Source: JALZUV01 sp964654855 (lineage in GTDB: Bacteria; Pseudomonadota; Alphaproteobacteria; Rickettsiales; JALZUV01). Taken from it: a DNA stretch of 64,000 nt. The notes beneath the pieces were generated by a model that ran no database searches, had not been told where the DNA came from, and was given only the letters and a program-made list of their open reading frames with translations. A program made the translations under genes and the position numbers. Numbering within the stretch: position 1 is the first letter of the stretch; each line of letters begins with the position of its first letter. This document shows positions 33,716 through 42,233 of the stretch, one piece after another. The stretch is taken from contig CAZZJS010000002.1 of assembly GCA_964654855.1 (NCBI GenBank), positions 186,001 to 250,000 on the forward strand, given 5' to 3'.

Positions 33716-35851
33716 GTGGCAGAAAATTCCGCATTAACGACCTTTAAAGGTCACGCCAAAACGGTAAGTGGCCGTAGCGATATTTTCTTCGCAATCGGCA
33801 TTATTGGTATTCTGGTAGTGCTAATGCTACCTATTCCTCCGCAGGCACTTGACTTGCTTTTGGGAATTTCGATTACGCTTTCCGTATTGATTTTGATGAC
33901 GGTTCTATTCGTAGATAAACCGCTAAACCTCAACTCTTTCCCTACTATTCTGCTGATTGCCACCATGTTGCGGCTATCACTTAACATCGCCTCAACCAGG
34001 CTGATTTTATCTAAAGGGCATGAAGGAAGCGGTGCTGCCGGCGGTGTGATTGAAGCTTTTGGCGGCTTTGTCATGCAAGGCTCCATCATTATTGGTGTGA
34101 TCATTTTTGGCATTCTCACCATTATTAACTTTATCGTTATCACCAAAGGTTCGGGCCGTATTGCCGAGGTTTCTGCTCGTTTCAGTTTGGATGCTATGCC
34201 CGGCAAACAAATGGCGATTGACGCTGATTTATCTGCAGGACTGATTGAAGAAAACGAAGCTAAAGCTCGCCGTAAAGAGCTAGAAGATGAGTCCACTTTC
34301 TTTGGGGCAATGGATGGTGCCAGTAAGTTCGTACGGGGTGATGCGATTGCAGGATTGCTGATTACTTTCATTAATCTGATCGCCGGTATTTTAATCGGTG
34401 TCGCTCAGAATGAACTCGAATTTAGCGAGTCGCTTAACACCTATACGATCCTCACTATTGGTGATGGTTTGGTGAGCCAAATCCCTGCACTTATCGTATC
34501 AACTGCGGCCGGTATGTTAGTGACAAAAGCAGGTGTTGCAGGTTCCGCCGATAAAGCCGTACTCGCACAGTTAGGCCGTTTCCCATCAGCACTTGGACTC
34601 ACCAGCGGCCTCCTCTTCTTACTCGCTTTAATGCCGGGAATTCCATTTCTTCCCTTCTTCATTTTATCTTCGGTCTTAGGTTATGCCGCTTGGTATTTGT
34701 GGAAGAACCCGCCGGAAGTAGATGAGCTGATCGCTGCAGGAGGCATGGGTGCCGCAGCAGGTGGCGGGGCCATGCAAGTCGTTGGCGAAGATGGTGAAAT
34801 ACAGGCAGCAGCGCCTGAAGAAAATATGGCTGATAGCCTACAAATTGATTCACTCCGCCTTGAGCTAGGTTACGGTCTATTGCCACTTATTAATTACACA
34901 AAAGGCCATCGCCTTACGGAACAAATTAAGGCACTTCGTAAACAAATGGCGCGTGAATCTGGCTTTATTATTCCCCCAGTTCGCATCCAAGATAACATGC
35001 AACTTCCGGCTAATAGCTATGTAGTGAAGGTCAAAGAAATTGAATGCGCGCGCGGCTCTATCCGCCCAGATATGCTCTTGGTGATGGACCCGTCTGGCGG
35101 TAAAATCAGCCTCCCTGGCGAAGAAACAACCGAACCTACTTTCGGCTTACCTGCCATGTGGGTCGCAGAAAGCCATCGCGAGGAAGCACTCTTCCGCAAC
35201 TATACAGTGGTTGATCCACCAACAGTGGTAACAACCCATCTAACCGAAATGGTCAAAGATAATATGGCCGACTTACTTTCTTATTCCGAAACGCAAAAGC
35301 TGCTGGATGATCTGCCGACGGGCGAACAAAAACTCATCGCCGATATTATTCCGACTGTCATTTCAGTGAGTGCCGTGCAGCGTGTATTACAGAATCTCTT
35401 AGGCGAGCAAGTCTCCATCCGTGATTTGCCAACCATTATTGAATCGATCGCTGAAGCGGGTCGTATCACGCAAAATGTGACTATGATTTCGGAGCATGTG
35501 CGTGCGCGCCTCTCTCGTCAAATCAGCTATGCTTACACCTCGGAAGAAGGATTTATCCCGCTACTCGCGCTATCGCCCACATGGGAACAAGAATTTACCA
35601 ACAGTCTTGTCGGCTCTGGCGAAGAACGCACACTCAGCATGGCGCCGAGCAAAATTCAGGATTTCATTAACTTGGTACGCACAAAATTCGACGAATTCTC
35701 CATGCAAGGTCAAAACCCTGTGCTTCTAACCAGCCCTACCATTCGTCCTTATGTGCGCTCTATTATCGAACGTTTCCGTCCAACGACAGTGGTTATGTCA
35801 CAAAATGAAATTCACCCAAAAGCCAGTATTAAAACCTTAGGTCAATTATGA
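33716..35851 (+). CDS. flhA: Flagellar export gate protein FlhA
   Basis: Large export-gate protein; 711 residues with eight or so membrane helices in the first half (FFAIGIIGILVVLMLPIPPQ onward), the FHIPEP signature region RFSLDAMPGKQMAIDADL and a cytoplasmic substrate-docking domain in the second half (ARLSRQISYAYTSEEGFIPL). The start reads as GTG at 33716, eight bases after the flbD stop, with only a weak purine run. Its stop overlaps the flhF ATG (ATGA). Confidence 0.97.
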   Translation: MAENSALTTFKGHAKTVSGRSDIFFAIGIIGILVVLMLPIPPQALDLLLGISITLSVLILMTVLFVDKPLNLNSFPTILLIATMLRLSLNIASTRLILSKGHEGSGAAGGVIEAFGGFVMQGSIIIGVIIFGILTIINFIVITKGSGRIAEVSARFSLDAMPGKQMAIDADLSAGLIEENEAKARRKELEDESTFFGAMDGASKFVRGDAIAGLLITFINLIAGILIGVAQNELEFSESLNTYTILTIGDGLVSQIPALIVSTAAGMLVTKAGVAGSADKAVLAQLGRFPSALGLTSGLLFLLALMPGIPFLPFFILSSVLGYAAWYLWKNPPEVDELIAAGGMGAAAGGGAMQVVGEDGEIQAAAPEENMADSLQIDSLRLELGYGLLPLINYTKGHRLTEQIKALRKQMARESGFIIPPVRIQDNMQLPANSYVVKVKEIECARGSIRPDMLLVMDPSGGKISLPGEETTEPTFGLPAMWVAESHREEALFRNYTVVDPPTVVTTHLTEMVKDNMADLLSYSETQKLLDDLPTGEQKLIADIIPTVISVSAVQRVLQNLLGEQVSIRDLPTIIESIAEAGRITQNVTMISEHVRARLSRQISYAYTSEEGFIPLLALSPTWEQEFTNSLVGSGEERTLSMAPSKIQDFINLVRTKFDEFSMQGQNPVLLTSPTIRPYVRSIIERFRPTTVVMSQNEIHPKASIKTLGQL

Positions 35852-36861
35852 GATTACGTACTTTCCATGCTTCTGATATGCAGACGGCCATGCAGCAAAT
35901 TCGTGAGGAGCTGGGCGATGCTGCCGTGATTATTTCCACCACGCGTGATGAAAGTAGCAAGCGTGTTTCCGTCACTGCCGCGATTGATCAAGATGAAGTG
36001 GAAATTGTGGAAGATGTACAACCGCCCAAAGCAGCTAATCATGCACCCGCACCAGATCCTAAAATTTCATTCGTGCGGAGTAATTCTATTCTTACCGCAT
36101 TGGAAAAGGTGTTAACCTATCATTCCATTCCCGCAGAATTACAGGATGAGCTTCTAAACACGGCACGCATGCTGGATTTTGAACCACAGGGCGGTGATGA
36201 GGCACTGATTAAGCTACTTGCTAAAACGCTAGATGCTCATTTCCGTTTTTTACCTTTACCTGTGAGTCGTGCAGGATTTCGTCTTATGCTGATTGGTCCA
36301 ACAGGTGCCGGCAAAACAACCACGCTCGCCAAAATTGCTGCCCAGTTAAGCATGGAGAAACAGCCCATCACCACCATCACTTTCGATACGAAACGTGCAG
36401 GCGGTATTGAACAATTCCGCGCCTTTACTGATATTCTAAATATTGAGTTAGAGGTGGCCGAAACTGCTTCAGATTTACGTGAAATTCTAGATGCACAACC
36501 AGCAGAACAAATTGTGCTGATCGATAGTTTCGGCTGTAATCCTTATAATATTGACGATTTAAAAGAACTTCGTCCCTTCTTAGATATGCCCGATGTTGAG
36601 CCTGTGCTTACCATGCCTGCCGGCATTGATGCAGCCGAAGCTGCTGATATTGGCAAGGCGTTTGAAGTCAGTAACGCCAAGCGTCTCTTAATGACACGTT
36701 GCGATATTTCTCGTCGCTTTGGCGGTGCATTAAGTGCAGCTCATATCGGTGACTATGCTTTTTGTAACTATAGCAGCGGTGATCGTGTAGTGGGTGAATA
36801 TGGCCCGCTTGGCACCAAAACTCTTAGTAATTTACTTATGCAATATCGAACGCAACGATAA
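35848..36861 (+). CDS. flhF: FlhF, SRP-like GTPase for flagellar placement
   Basis: Signal-recognition-type GTPase that sets flagellar position. The 337 residues open with the FlhF-typical RLRTFHASDMQTAMQQIREE and have an intact P-loop GPTGAGKTTTLAKIAA and DTKRAGGIEQFRAF. Later motifs diverge: the DTAG of G3 is DSFG, and the TKxD of G4 is TRCD. This may lower nucleotide affinity or specificity. The family call is firm from the N-terminus, the P-loop and the FleN neighbour. Confidence 0.93.
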   Translation: MRLRTFHASDMQTAMQQIREELGDAAVIISTTRDESSKRVSVTAAIDQDEVEIVEDVQPPKAANHAPAPDPKISFVRSNSILTALEKVLTYHSIPAELQDELLNTARMLDFEPQGGDEALIKLLAKTLDAHFRFLPLPVSRAGFRLMLIGPTGAGKTTTLAKIAAQLSMEKQPITTITFDTKRAGGIEQFRAFTDILNIELEVAETASDLREILDAQPAEQIVLIDSFGCNPYNIDDLKELRPFLDMPDVEPVLTMPAGIDAAEAADIGKAFEVSNAKRLLMTRCDISRRFGGALSAAHIGDYAFCNYSSGDRVVGEYGPLGTKTLSNLLMQYRTQR

Positions 36862-36873
36862 GGACATCATCAC

Positions 36874-37641
36874 ATGACAACAAAAAAGAATAATATTATC
36901 GCCGTCGCCTCTGGTAAAGGGGGCGTAGGAAAAACTTGGTTAAGTATTACTCTTACCCATTTATTTGCGCGCGCAGGTCGGCGTGCATGCTTACTCGATG
37001 GTGATGTAGGCCTAGCCAATATCGACGTTCAATTGGGCATCGCACCGCCGCAAGATTTGAGTGATATTTTCACCAAAGGCAAACATTTGCGCGATATTGC
37101 CTATCCATATGAAGAAGGCGGATTTGATATTATCCCAGGCCGTTCTGGATCTGGCGATATGGCAAATTTGCCTGATAATGCCCTGCGTAACTTAAACCAA
37201 CAATTGCAGGATATATCCGAAGATTATGATCATATTCTAATGGATCTAGGCGCAGGTATTGAGAAAAATGTGCGCTTCCTTGCTGCATTGGCAGATCGTG
37301 TCGTCGTTGTACTCACCGATGAACCAACCTCGCTCACCGATGCTTATGCTTTTATCAAACTTTGTTTGCAGCAAGATAATACGGCAAAGATTCAAGTAGT
37401 CGTAAACCAAGCTTCCACACAAAAAGAGGGAGAGAAAATTTATGGTTCTATCCTTAAAGCTTGTCAGAATTTCCTCAATTACGAGCCGAAGCTTTTAGGC
37501 ATTATCCGTAAGGATAATAAAGTGCGCGATACCATTCGCAGCCAAAGCCCAATGCTTAAAAGATCTCCGCAATCAACCGCTGCTACCGATGTTGCAGCTA
37601 TCTCCGTCAAATTGATGCAGAATCAAATGCAAGACGCGTGA
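36874..37641 (+). CDS. flhG: FleN/FlhG, MinD-like ATPase controlling flagellar number
   Basis: Antagonist of FlhF in flagellar number control. The 255 residues have a deviant Walker A with the signature lysine (VASGKGGVGKTWLSI), GDVGLANIDVQLGI, and DHILMDLGAGIEKNVRF as Walker B. The switch segment VVVLTDEPTSLTDAYAFIK is typical. GGACATCATC precedes the ATG. The flhF-flhG order is conserved in polarly flagellated bacteria. Confidence 0.95.
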   Translation: MTTKKNNIIAVASGKGGVGKTWLSITLTHLFARAGRRACLLDGDVGLANIDVQLGIAPPQDLSDIFTKGKHLRDIAYPYEEGGFDIIPGRSGSGDMANLPDNALRNLNQQLQDISEDYDHILMDLGAGIEKNVRFLAALADRVVVVLTDEPTSLTDAYAFIKLCLQQDNTAKIQVVVNQASTQKEGEKIYGSILKACQNFLNYEPKLLGIIRKDNKVRDTIRSQSPMLKRSPQSTAATDVAAISVKLMQNQMQDA

Positions 37642-37648
37642 GCAGCCC

Positions 37649-39835
37649 ATGCCAACCATTGTTTCACCTACGGTTAGTAATAATTCGGCACTGCTGAAAG
37701 GGGTGGGCTCTAACCCAGCGGCTGGTAGTGCAACACAGGTTCCTCCTGGCATTCTCGCATTGCCTGCGGGTACCGTGTTACGTGGCGATGTCGCGCAAAT
37801 TGATGGCCGTGGAAATGCAGTACTTTCGACCGCTAAGGGTGATGTCTCTTTACAGACCGAACTCCCCCTCAAATTAGGGAGTGAAATTGCGTTACGCCTC
37901 ACTACTTCTACCCAAGGCATTCAGGCAAAAATCATTTCCATCAACGGCCTCTCCCCGCAGGAATTTAATGAAAAATCGGCACAACCTCGCGGACAAAATA
38001 CGCAAGTGGATGATATCGTCCAAACGGGCAAACAGAGTAATGCAGCAAGATCGGCAGCGAGTAGTTCTTCCAATTCTCAAGCTACAACTAACTCACAAAC
38101 CTCTGCTAATGTTCCCCTGCAACCCGCAACAAATGTAAAGCTTCCGGCAGATGTTGCTTTACGTGGCATATTACTTTCACGTTCAGAGAATTTACCACAA
38201 ATATTGCAGCAACTTCCTAACTCAATCGCCCTGCCTATTCAACGGTTAGAGGCTGGTGCCACAGTGAATGTTAAACTAGTACAAAATTCGATTGTGTTAC
38301 CTCAAGCGCAAACGAATAGCCAAACCACACAAGCGACAACGGGGCAGGTTAGCACTTCACCCGTTACGCCATCCGCAGCTGGCACAGTAACGACTCAAAC
38401 GGCAACTAATGCTACTAACCCAGCTACTACCGCTACGCCACCTGCCACTGGGCAATCCGCAACAACAACAACAGCGACAACACCAGCGACAACTCAAACA
38501 CCATCAGCAGCAAGCCCGACCTCAACCAATACGGCTGCGGCTTCCGCTGCAAACACCTCTACGACTCCCACCAGTACGAATAGCGCAGGCACAGGCACAA
38601 ACGTCAACGCAGCAACAGGCGCTGCTGCCACTGCTTCAGCAAATGCAAATATAACCACTGGAACACAAACGACTCAAACAGCCACTACAAATACGAATGT
38701 AACGACGACCAATAATACGGCACCTACGAGTACCGCCACAGTAACAGGTCAAACAACAGGAACTACGGGAAATAATCCCACCACTACAACGACTACAAAC
38801 CAAGCAGCTAATGTCACTCCCAATGCGACTACCACTACACCTAATGCTACGGCGACTTCAACAACGGCACCCTCAGCAGTATCGCCGTCTATAACAGCAG
38901 CCACAAATAATACTGCTCCACCTAATCTAATCGCACAGGGGCAACTGACCGCACAAGTGATTGGGCATGAACAGTCTGGAGCGACAGTCGTAAAAACTGC
39001 ATTAGGAGCTATTAAAGTTTCAATTCCTTCTGGCTCAGGCGGTGTCGCGCAATTACCGATTGGCACTCAATTTACTCTACAGCTAGAAAGCATCAACTTG
39101 CCGCAAGCACAAAGCCTTGGACAAAATATTGCCGCACAAATTAGCAATGCCCCTGCACCGCTTAGTGAACTTTCGATAAATTGGCGCAGCTTGCAAGAAA
39201 CTGTAGAATTATTGGCGCAAGTACAGCCCGCTATCGCCGCGCAAGTATTAGATAATGTGATTCCTAAACCCGGCGCAAAAATGGCTACTTCCATGCTGTT
39301 CTTTTTAAGCGCTTTGCGTGGCGGTGATGTCGGAAAATGGTTGGGTGATGATGCAATCAAAATTCTAGAACAAAATAATCGTAGCGATTTAATCCGCAAA
39401 CTCACGACAGAATTTGGAACCTTACGTCAATTCTTTACCGATTCGCCCAGCCCTAATTGGCAGGCCGCATTCGTGCCTGTGCATGATGGCACCAACTGGC
39501 AGCAAGCACGTATGTTCTTGAAAAAAGAGCCACAAGGCGCGGATGCAGCCGAAAGCGGCGGCACACGCTTTATTATGGAAGTCGAACTCAGCAAAATGGG
39601 GCCGATGCAATTTGATGGCTTAGTCCGCAAACGCGCAGAAGCCGTCAATTTCGACCTCATCATCCGCTCGCGCAATACACTCTCTGACGCTGACCGCCAG
39701 AATATCCGCGATATTTACGAAAGCTCATCCGAACTTACCGGCTTTAATGGAGGCATTAGCTTTCAGGTAACAAACCCATTCCCCGTTCTACCGATGCAGG
39801 ATATCCTCGCCGATGCGCCAGATGTAATGGCTTAG
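37649..39835 (+). CDS. fliK: FliK-like flagellar hook-length control protein
   Basis: 728 residues. The C-terminal half from about residue 510 resembles the FliK substrate-switch domain (FVPVHDGTNWQQARMFLKK, FIMEVELSKMGPMQFDGLV). An N-terminal module (GTVLRGDVAQIDGRGNAVLS) and a similar one at about residue 430 (LIAQGQLTAQVIGHEQSGA) flank a low-complexity Thr/Ala/Asn/Gln/Pro region at about 213-429. A long flexible middle fits a molecular ruler. Sequence similarity in FliK is weak, so the call leans on architecture and operon position. The stop shares TTAG with the convergent fadN-like gene. Confidence 0.8.
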   Translation: MPTIVSPTVSNNSALLKGVGSNPAAGSATQVPPGILALPAGTVLRGDVAQIDGRGNAVLSTAKGDVSLQTELPLKLGSEIALRLTTSTQGIQAKIISINGLSPQEFNEKSAQPRGQNTQVDDIVQTGKQSNAARSAASSSSNSQATTNSQTSANVPLQPATNVKLPADVALRGILLSRSENLPQILQQLPNSIALPIQRLEAGATVNVKLVQNSIVLPQAQTNSQTTQATTGQVSTSPVTPSAAGTVTTQTATNATNPATTATPPATGQSATTTTATTPATTQTPSAASPTSTNTAAASAANTSTTPTSTNSAGTGTNVNAATGAAATASANANITTGTQTTQTATTNTNVTTTNNTAPTSTATVTGQTTGTTGNNPTTTTTTNQAANVTPNATTTTPNATATSTTAPSAVSPSITAATNNTAPPNLIAQGQLTAQVIGHEQSGATVVKTALGAIKVSIPSGSGGVAQLPIGTQFTLQLESINLPQAQSLGQNIAAQISNAPAPLSELSINWRSLQETVELLAQVQPAIAAQVLDNVIPKPGAKMATSMLFFLSALRGGDVGKWLGDDAIKILEQNNRSDLIRKLTTEFGTLRQFFTDSPSPNWQAAFVPVHDGTNWQQARMFLKKEPQGADAAESGGTRFIMEVELSKMGPMQFDGLVRKRAEAVNFDLIIRSRNTLSDADRQNIRDIYESSSELTGFNGGISFQVTNPFPVLPMQDILADAPDVMA

Positions 39836-42150
39836 TTTCTAAGCGGTTTATTCTTTTCTAGCATATGTTCAATACGGTCGAGCGTTGGTTTATATTTCAC
39901 CAACTGCATGAAATGTTCATGCTCAAGATCAAGAATATCTTGCTCGGTTAGCTCGCGCGTGGAATCAAAATCACCGCCCGTTAGCACTTGGCCGAGATGC
40001 CCTACTACCGTTTGGTCATGCGGCGTTACTTTACCGATTGCAGCCATGCCTTTAACTGCCATATCCAATGCCACACGGCCGGATTTTCCAGCGAGTTTAA
40101 TTGTTCCCGCTTCTGGCGGCGTGTAGCCTTCGGCAAGTTCTAGCACGAGATTTTTCGCATCGAAAAGGAGGCGGTCACGGTTCATCGTAATGCGCGATTT
40201 CTCATTTAAGATGTTCAAATCTTTCGCAAGCTCAGCTGATTCGCTGACTTTTGCCAACCCGATTGTTTCAAATACGGTTTTCGTCGCTGGCATCGCACCA
40301 CCGAAGAAGCCTTTTTTCTCACCATTAAACGCGCGGAAGAGAAGCTCTTTACACCCGCCCCAACCTGGAATCACACCGACGCCGACTTCGACAAGACCAG
40401 TATAGGTTTCAACATGCGCTTGCACTGCATCGCAATGGAGCAAAGTTTCGCACCCACCGCCAAAAGCGAAGCCATGTGCCGCGCCCACCACAGGGAATGG
40501 TGCATGTTTCAAGCCCATTACGGCATCTTGCCCTTGGCGCACGACATCGGATAGCAAGCCCCAGCTCGCCGTATTTGCGGCAAAGAGGAAGAAACCAAGA
40601 TTAGCCCCTACGGAGAAATTCGTGCCCTCGCTGCCGCCAATCACTAAACCTTTAAAGCCGTCTTTCACAATATCGACGGATTGCTGCATCATGGATAAAA
40701 TATCCGGATCCATCGAATTCATTTTTGAGGTATATTCTAGCTGAAGCACACCATCGCCAATATCCCAAAGCTGGCACGAGCCATTCTTTTTCACTGGCGT
40801 TTTACCACGCGTCGCATCGGATAGCAGCAACACACCAGCCGGTTTCGCAATGCCTTTATATTCACCATCTAAACCGAGGGCAGCATCGCCTTCATAAAGC
40901 GGACGGCCTGCGGCTTTTTCGATAATAGCGGGCACGGGCATGCCATTCTCACTGCACCATTGTGCGAAGAATTCAGTGCCTAATTTATCAATCAGCTCAA
41001 ATGGTCCATATTTCCAGTTATAGCCCCAGCGCATCGCACGGTCGATGGCAGGAATATCATCAGCAATTTCACCTAGCAAAACGGCCGAATAATGCAACAT
41101 TGGCATGAGCACCGCACGCGCATAAGCGCCGCCTTCATCCTCATGCATGACCAAATTTTGTAAGCCGCCTTTGGCCGCGTTCACGCTCGCAAGCTTTGGC
41201 TTCACAGACGTTGAATATTCACCCGTTTTTAGATCAATCGACTCTTTAACACGCTTGCCATCTTCCTTATTCAAACGATAGAAACCGCCTTTGCCTTTGC
41301 GGCCTGTATAGCCATCGGCAATCATTTTGCTGACCAATTCTGGTTCTTTATAGAGTTGGCAGAAAGCATCAGAATCTGGCAATGCATCTTTCAACTCTTT
41401 GGCGATAAGTGGCATTAAATCAATCCCGATTAGATCGAATAGACCAAACACGCCCGTTTTCGGAATCCCCACTGGACGGCTCATGACAGCATCAACCGTT
41501 TCAATTGAAACGCCTTGTTCCATCGCTTCGAGTAGACCAAGAGTCAGCCAAAACACACCAATACGATTGGCGATAAAACCAGGAGTATCGTGGCAGAATA
41601 CATAGCCTTTACCCAAATTCTCATGCGCGAATTGCTTGATGCGTGCCACAGCACCTTTATCCGTATCGGCACCCTGCACAATTTCCAACAAGCGCATATA
41701 ACGCACTGGATTGAAGAAATGCGTCACCATAAAGTGCTTTTTGAACCCCTCATCCATCGGCTCCACCAGCGAGTGCAGCGGAATGGTCGAAGTATTAGAC
41801 GATACAATCGCATCCGCGCGGCGATAAGGCGCAATTTTCTGATAAACGCTATGTTTAATATCGAGGCGCTCAAGCACCACTTCGATAATCCAATCGCAGT
41901 CTTTCAGCTTCTCTAAATCATCATCGAGATTACCGGCAGTAATATTTTTGAGTTTTTTCGGATGCGTAATCAGCGCAGGCTTGGCTTTCTTGAGCTTTTC
42001 AATTGCCCCTTCGGCAAGCGAGTTTCGGCCACCCTCTTTCGGTACAATATCCAGCAGTAACACTTCCACTCCGGCAGATGCGAGATGCGCGGCAATACCG
42101 CTCCCCATCACGCCTGAACCTAAAACTGCTGCCTTTTTAATCTCGCTCAT
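39832..42150 (-). CDS. fadN: 3-hydroxyacyl-CoA dehydrogenase / enoyl-CoA hydratase, FadN-like
   Basis: Fused beta-oxidation enzyme of 772 residues. The NAD-binding dehydrogenase is at the N-terminus (KKAAVLGSGVMGSGIAAHL; SSNTSTIPL; VTHFFNPVRYMRLLE) and the hydratase is at the C-terminus (NFSVGANLGFF; AAHGFAFGGGCE). This order is the reverse of FadB/FadJ and matches the FadN type known from Bacillus. The oxyanion-hole glycines are present. No thiolase or acyl-CoA dehydrogenase is adjacent. An AGAACC inverted repeat precedes the start, a possible operator. Confidence 0.9.
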   Translation of the reverse strand: MSEIKKAAVLGSGVMGSGIAAHLASAGVEVLLLDIVPKEGGRNSLAEGAIEKLKKAKPALITHPKKLKNITAGNLDDDLEKLKDCDWIIEVVLERLDIKHSVYQKIAPYRRADAIVSSNTSTIPLHSLVEPMDEGFKKHFMVTHFFNPVRYMRLLEIVQGADTDKGAVARIKQFAHENLGKGYVFCHDTPGFIANRIGVFWLTLGLLEAMEQGVSIETVDAVMSRPVGIPKTGVFGLFDLIGIDLMPLIAKELKDALPDSDAFCQLYKEPELVSKMIADGYTGRKGKGGFYRLNKEDGKRVKESIDLKTGEYSTSVKPKLASVNAAKGGLQNLVMHEDEGGAYARAVLMPMLHYSAVLLGEIADDIPAIDRAMRWGYNWKYGPFELIDKLGTEFFAQWCSENGMPVPAIIEKAAGRPLYEGDAALGLDGEYKGIAKPAGVLLLSDATRGKTPVKKNGSCQLWDIGDGVLQLEYTSKMNSMDPDILSMMQQSVDIVKDGFKGLVIGGSEGTNFSVGANLGFFLFAANTASWGLLSDVVRQGQDAVMGLKHAPFPVVGAAHGFAFGGGCETLLHCDAVQAHVETYTGLVEVGVGVIPGWGGCKELLFRAFNGEKKGFFGGAMPATKTVFETIGLAKVSESAELAKDLNILNEKSRITMNRDRLLFDAKNLVLELAEGYTPPEAGTIKLAGKSGRVALDMAVKGMAAIGKVTPHDQTVVGHLGQVLTGGDFDSTRELTEQDILDLEHEHFMQLVKYKPTLDRIEHMLEKNKPLRN

Positions 42151-42178
42151 AGAACCATCCCGTTATGTATTTGGTTCT
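42151..42178 (-). promoter_or_regulatory. Inverted repeat in front of the FadN-like gene
   Basis: AGAACC (42151-42156) and GGTTCT (42173-42178) flank 16 bases and start right at the base before the minus-strand ATG. The arms could be a TetR- or FadR-like operator, or an RNA hairpin that covers the ribosome site. No independent evidence. Confidence 0.3.
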
Positions 42179-42233
42179 TTATATGTAGAGGGAGTTAAAA
42201 AAGAATGAAAGTTCCAAGTGAATTTGTTCGAGA

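Noticed and set aside
33751..34371. 206-codon open frame on the minus strand inside flhA
   Set aside because: It lies wholly antisense to well-conserved flhA membrane helices and its sequence is a mirror of that codon pattern.
38400..38930. Direct-repeat array, possibly CRISPR-like, in the Thr/Ala-rich region
   Set aside because: The repetition comes from simple Thr and Ala codons within a continuous reading frame; there are no constant repeats with unique spacers.
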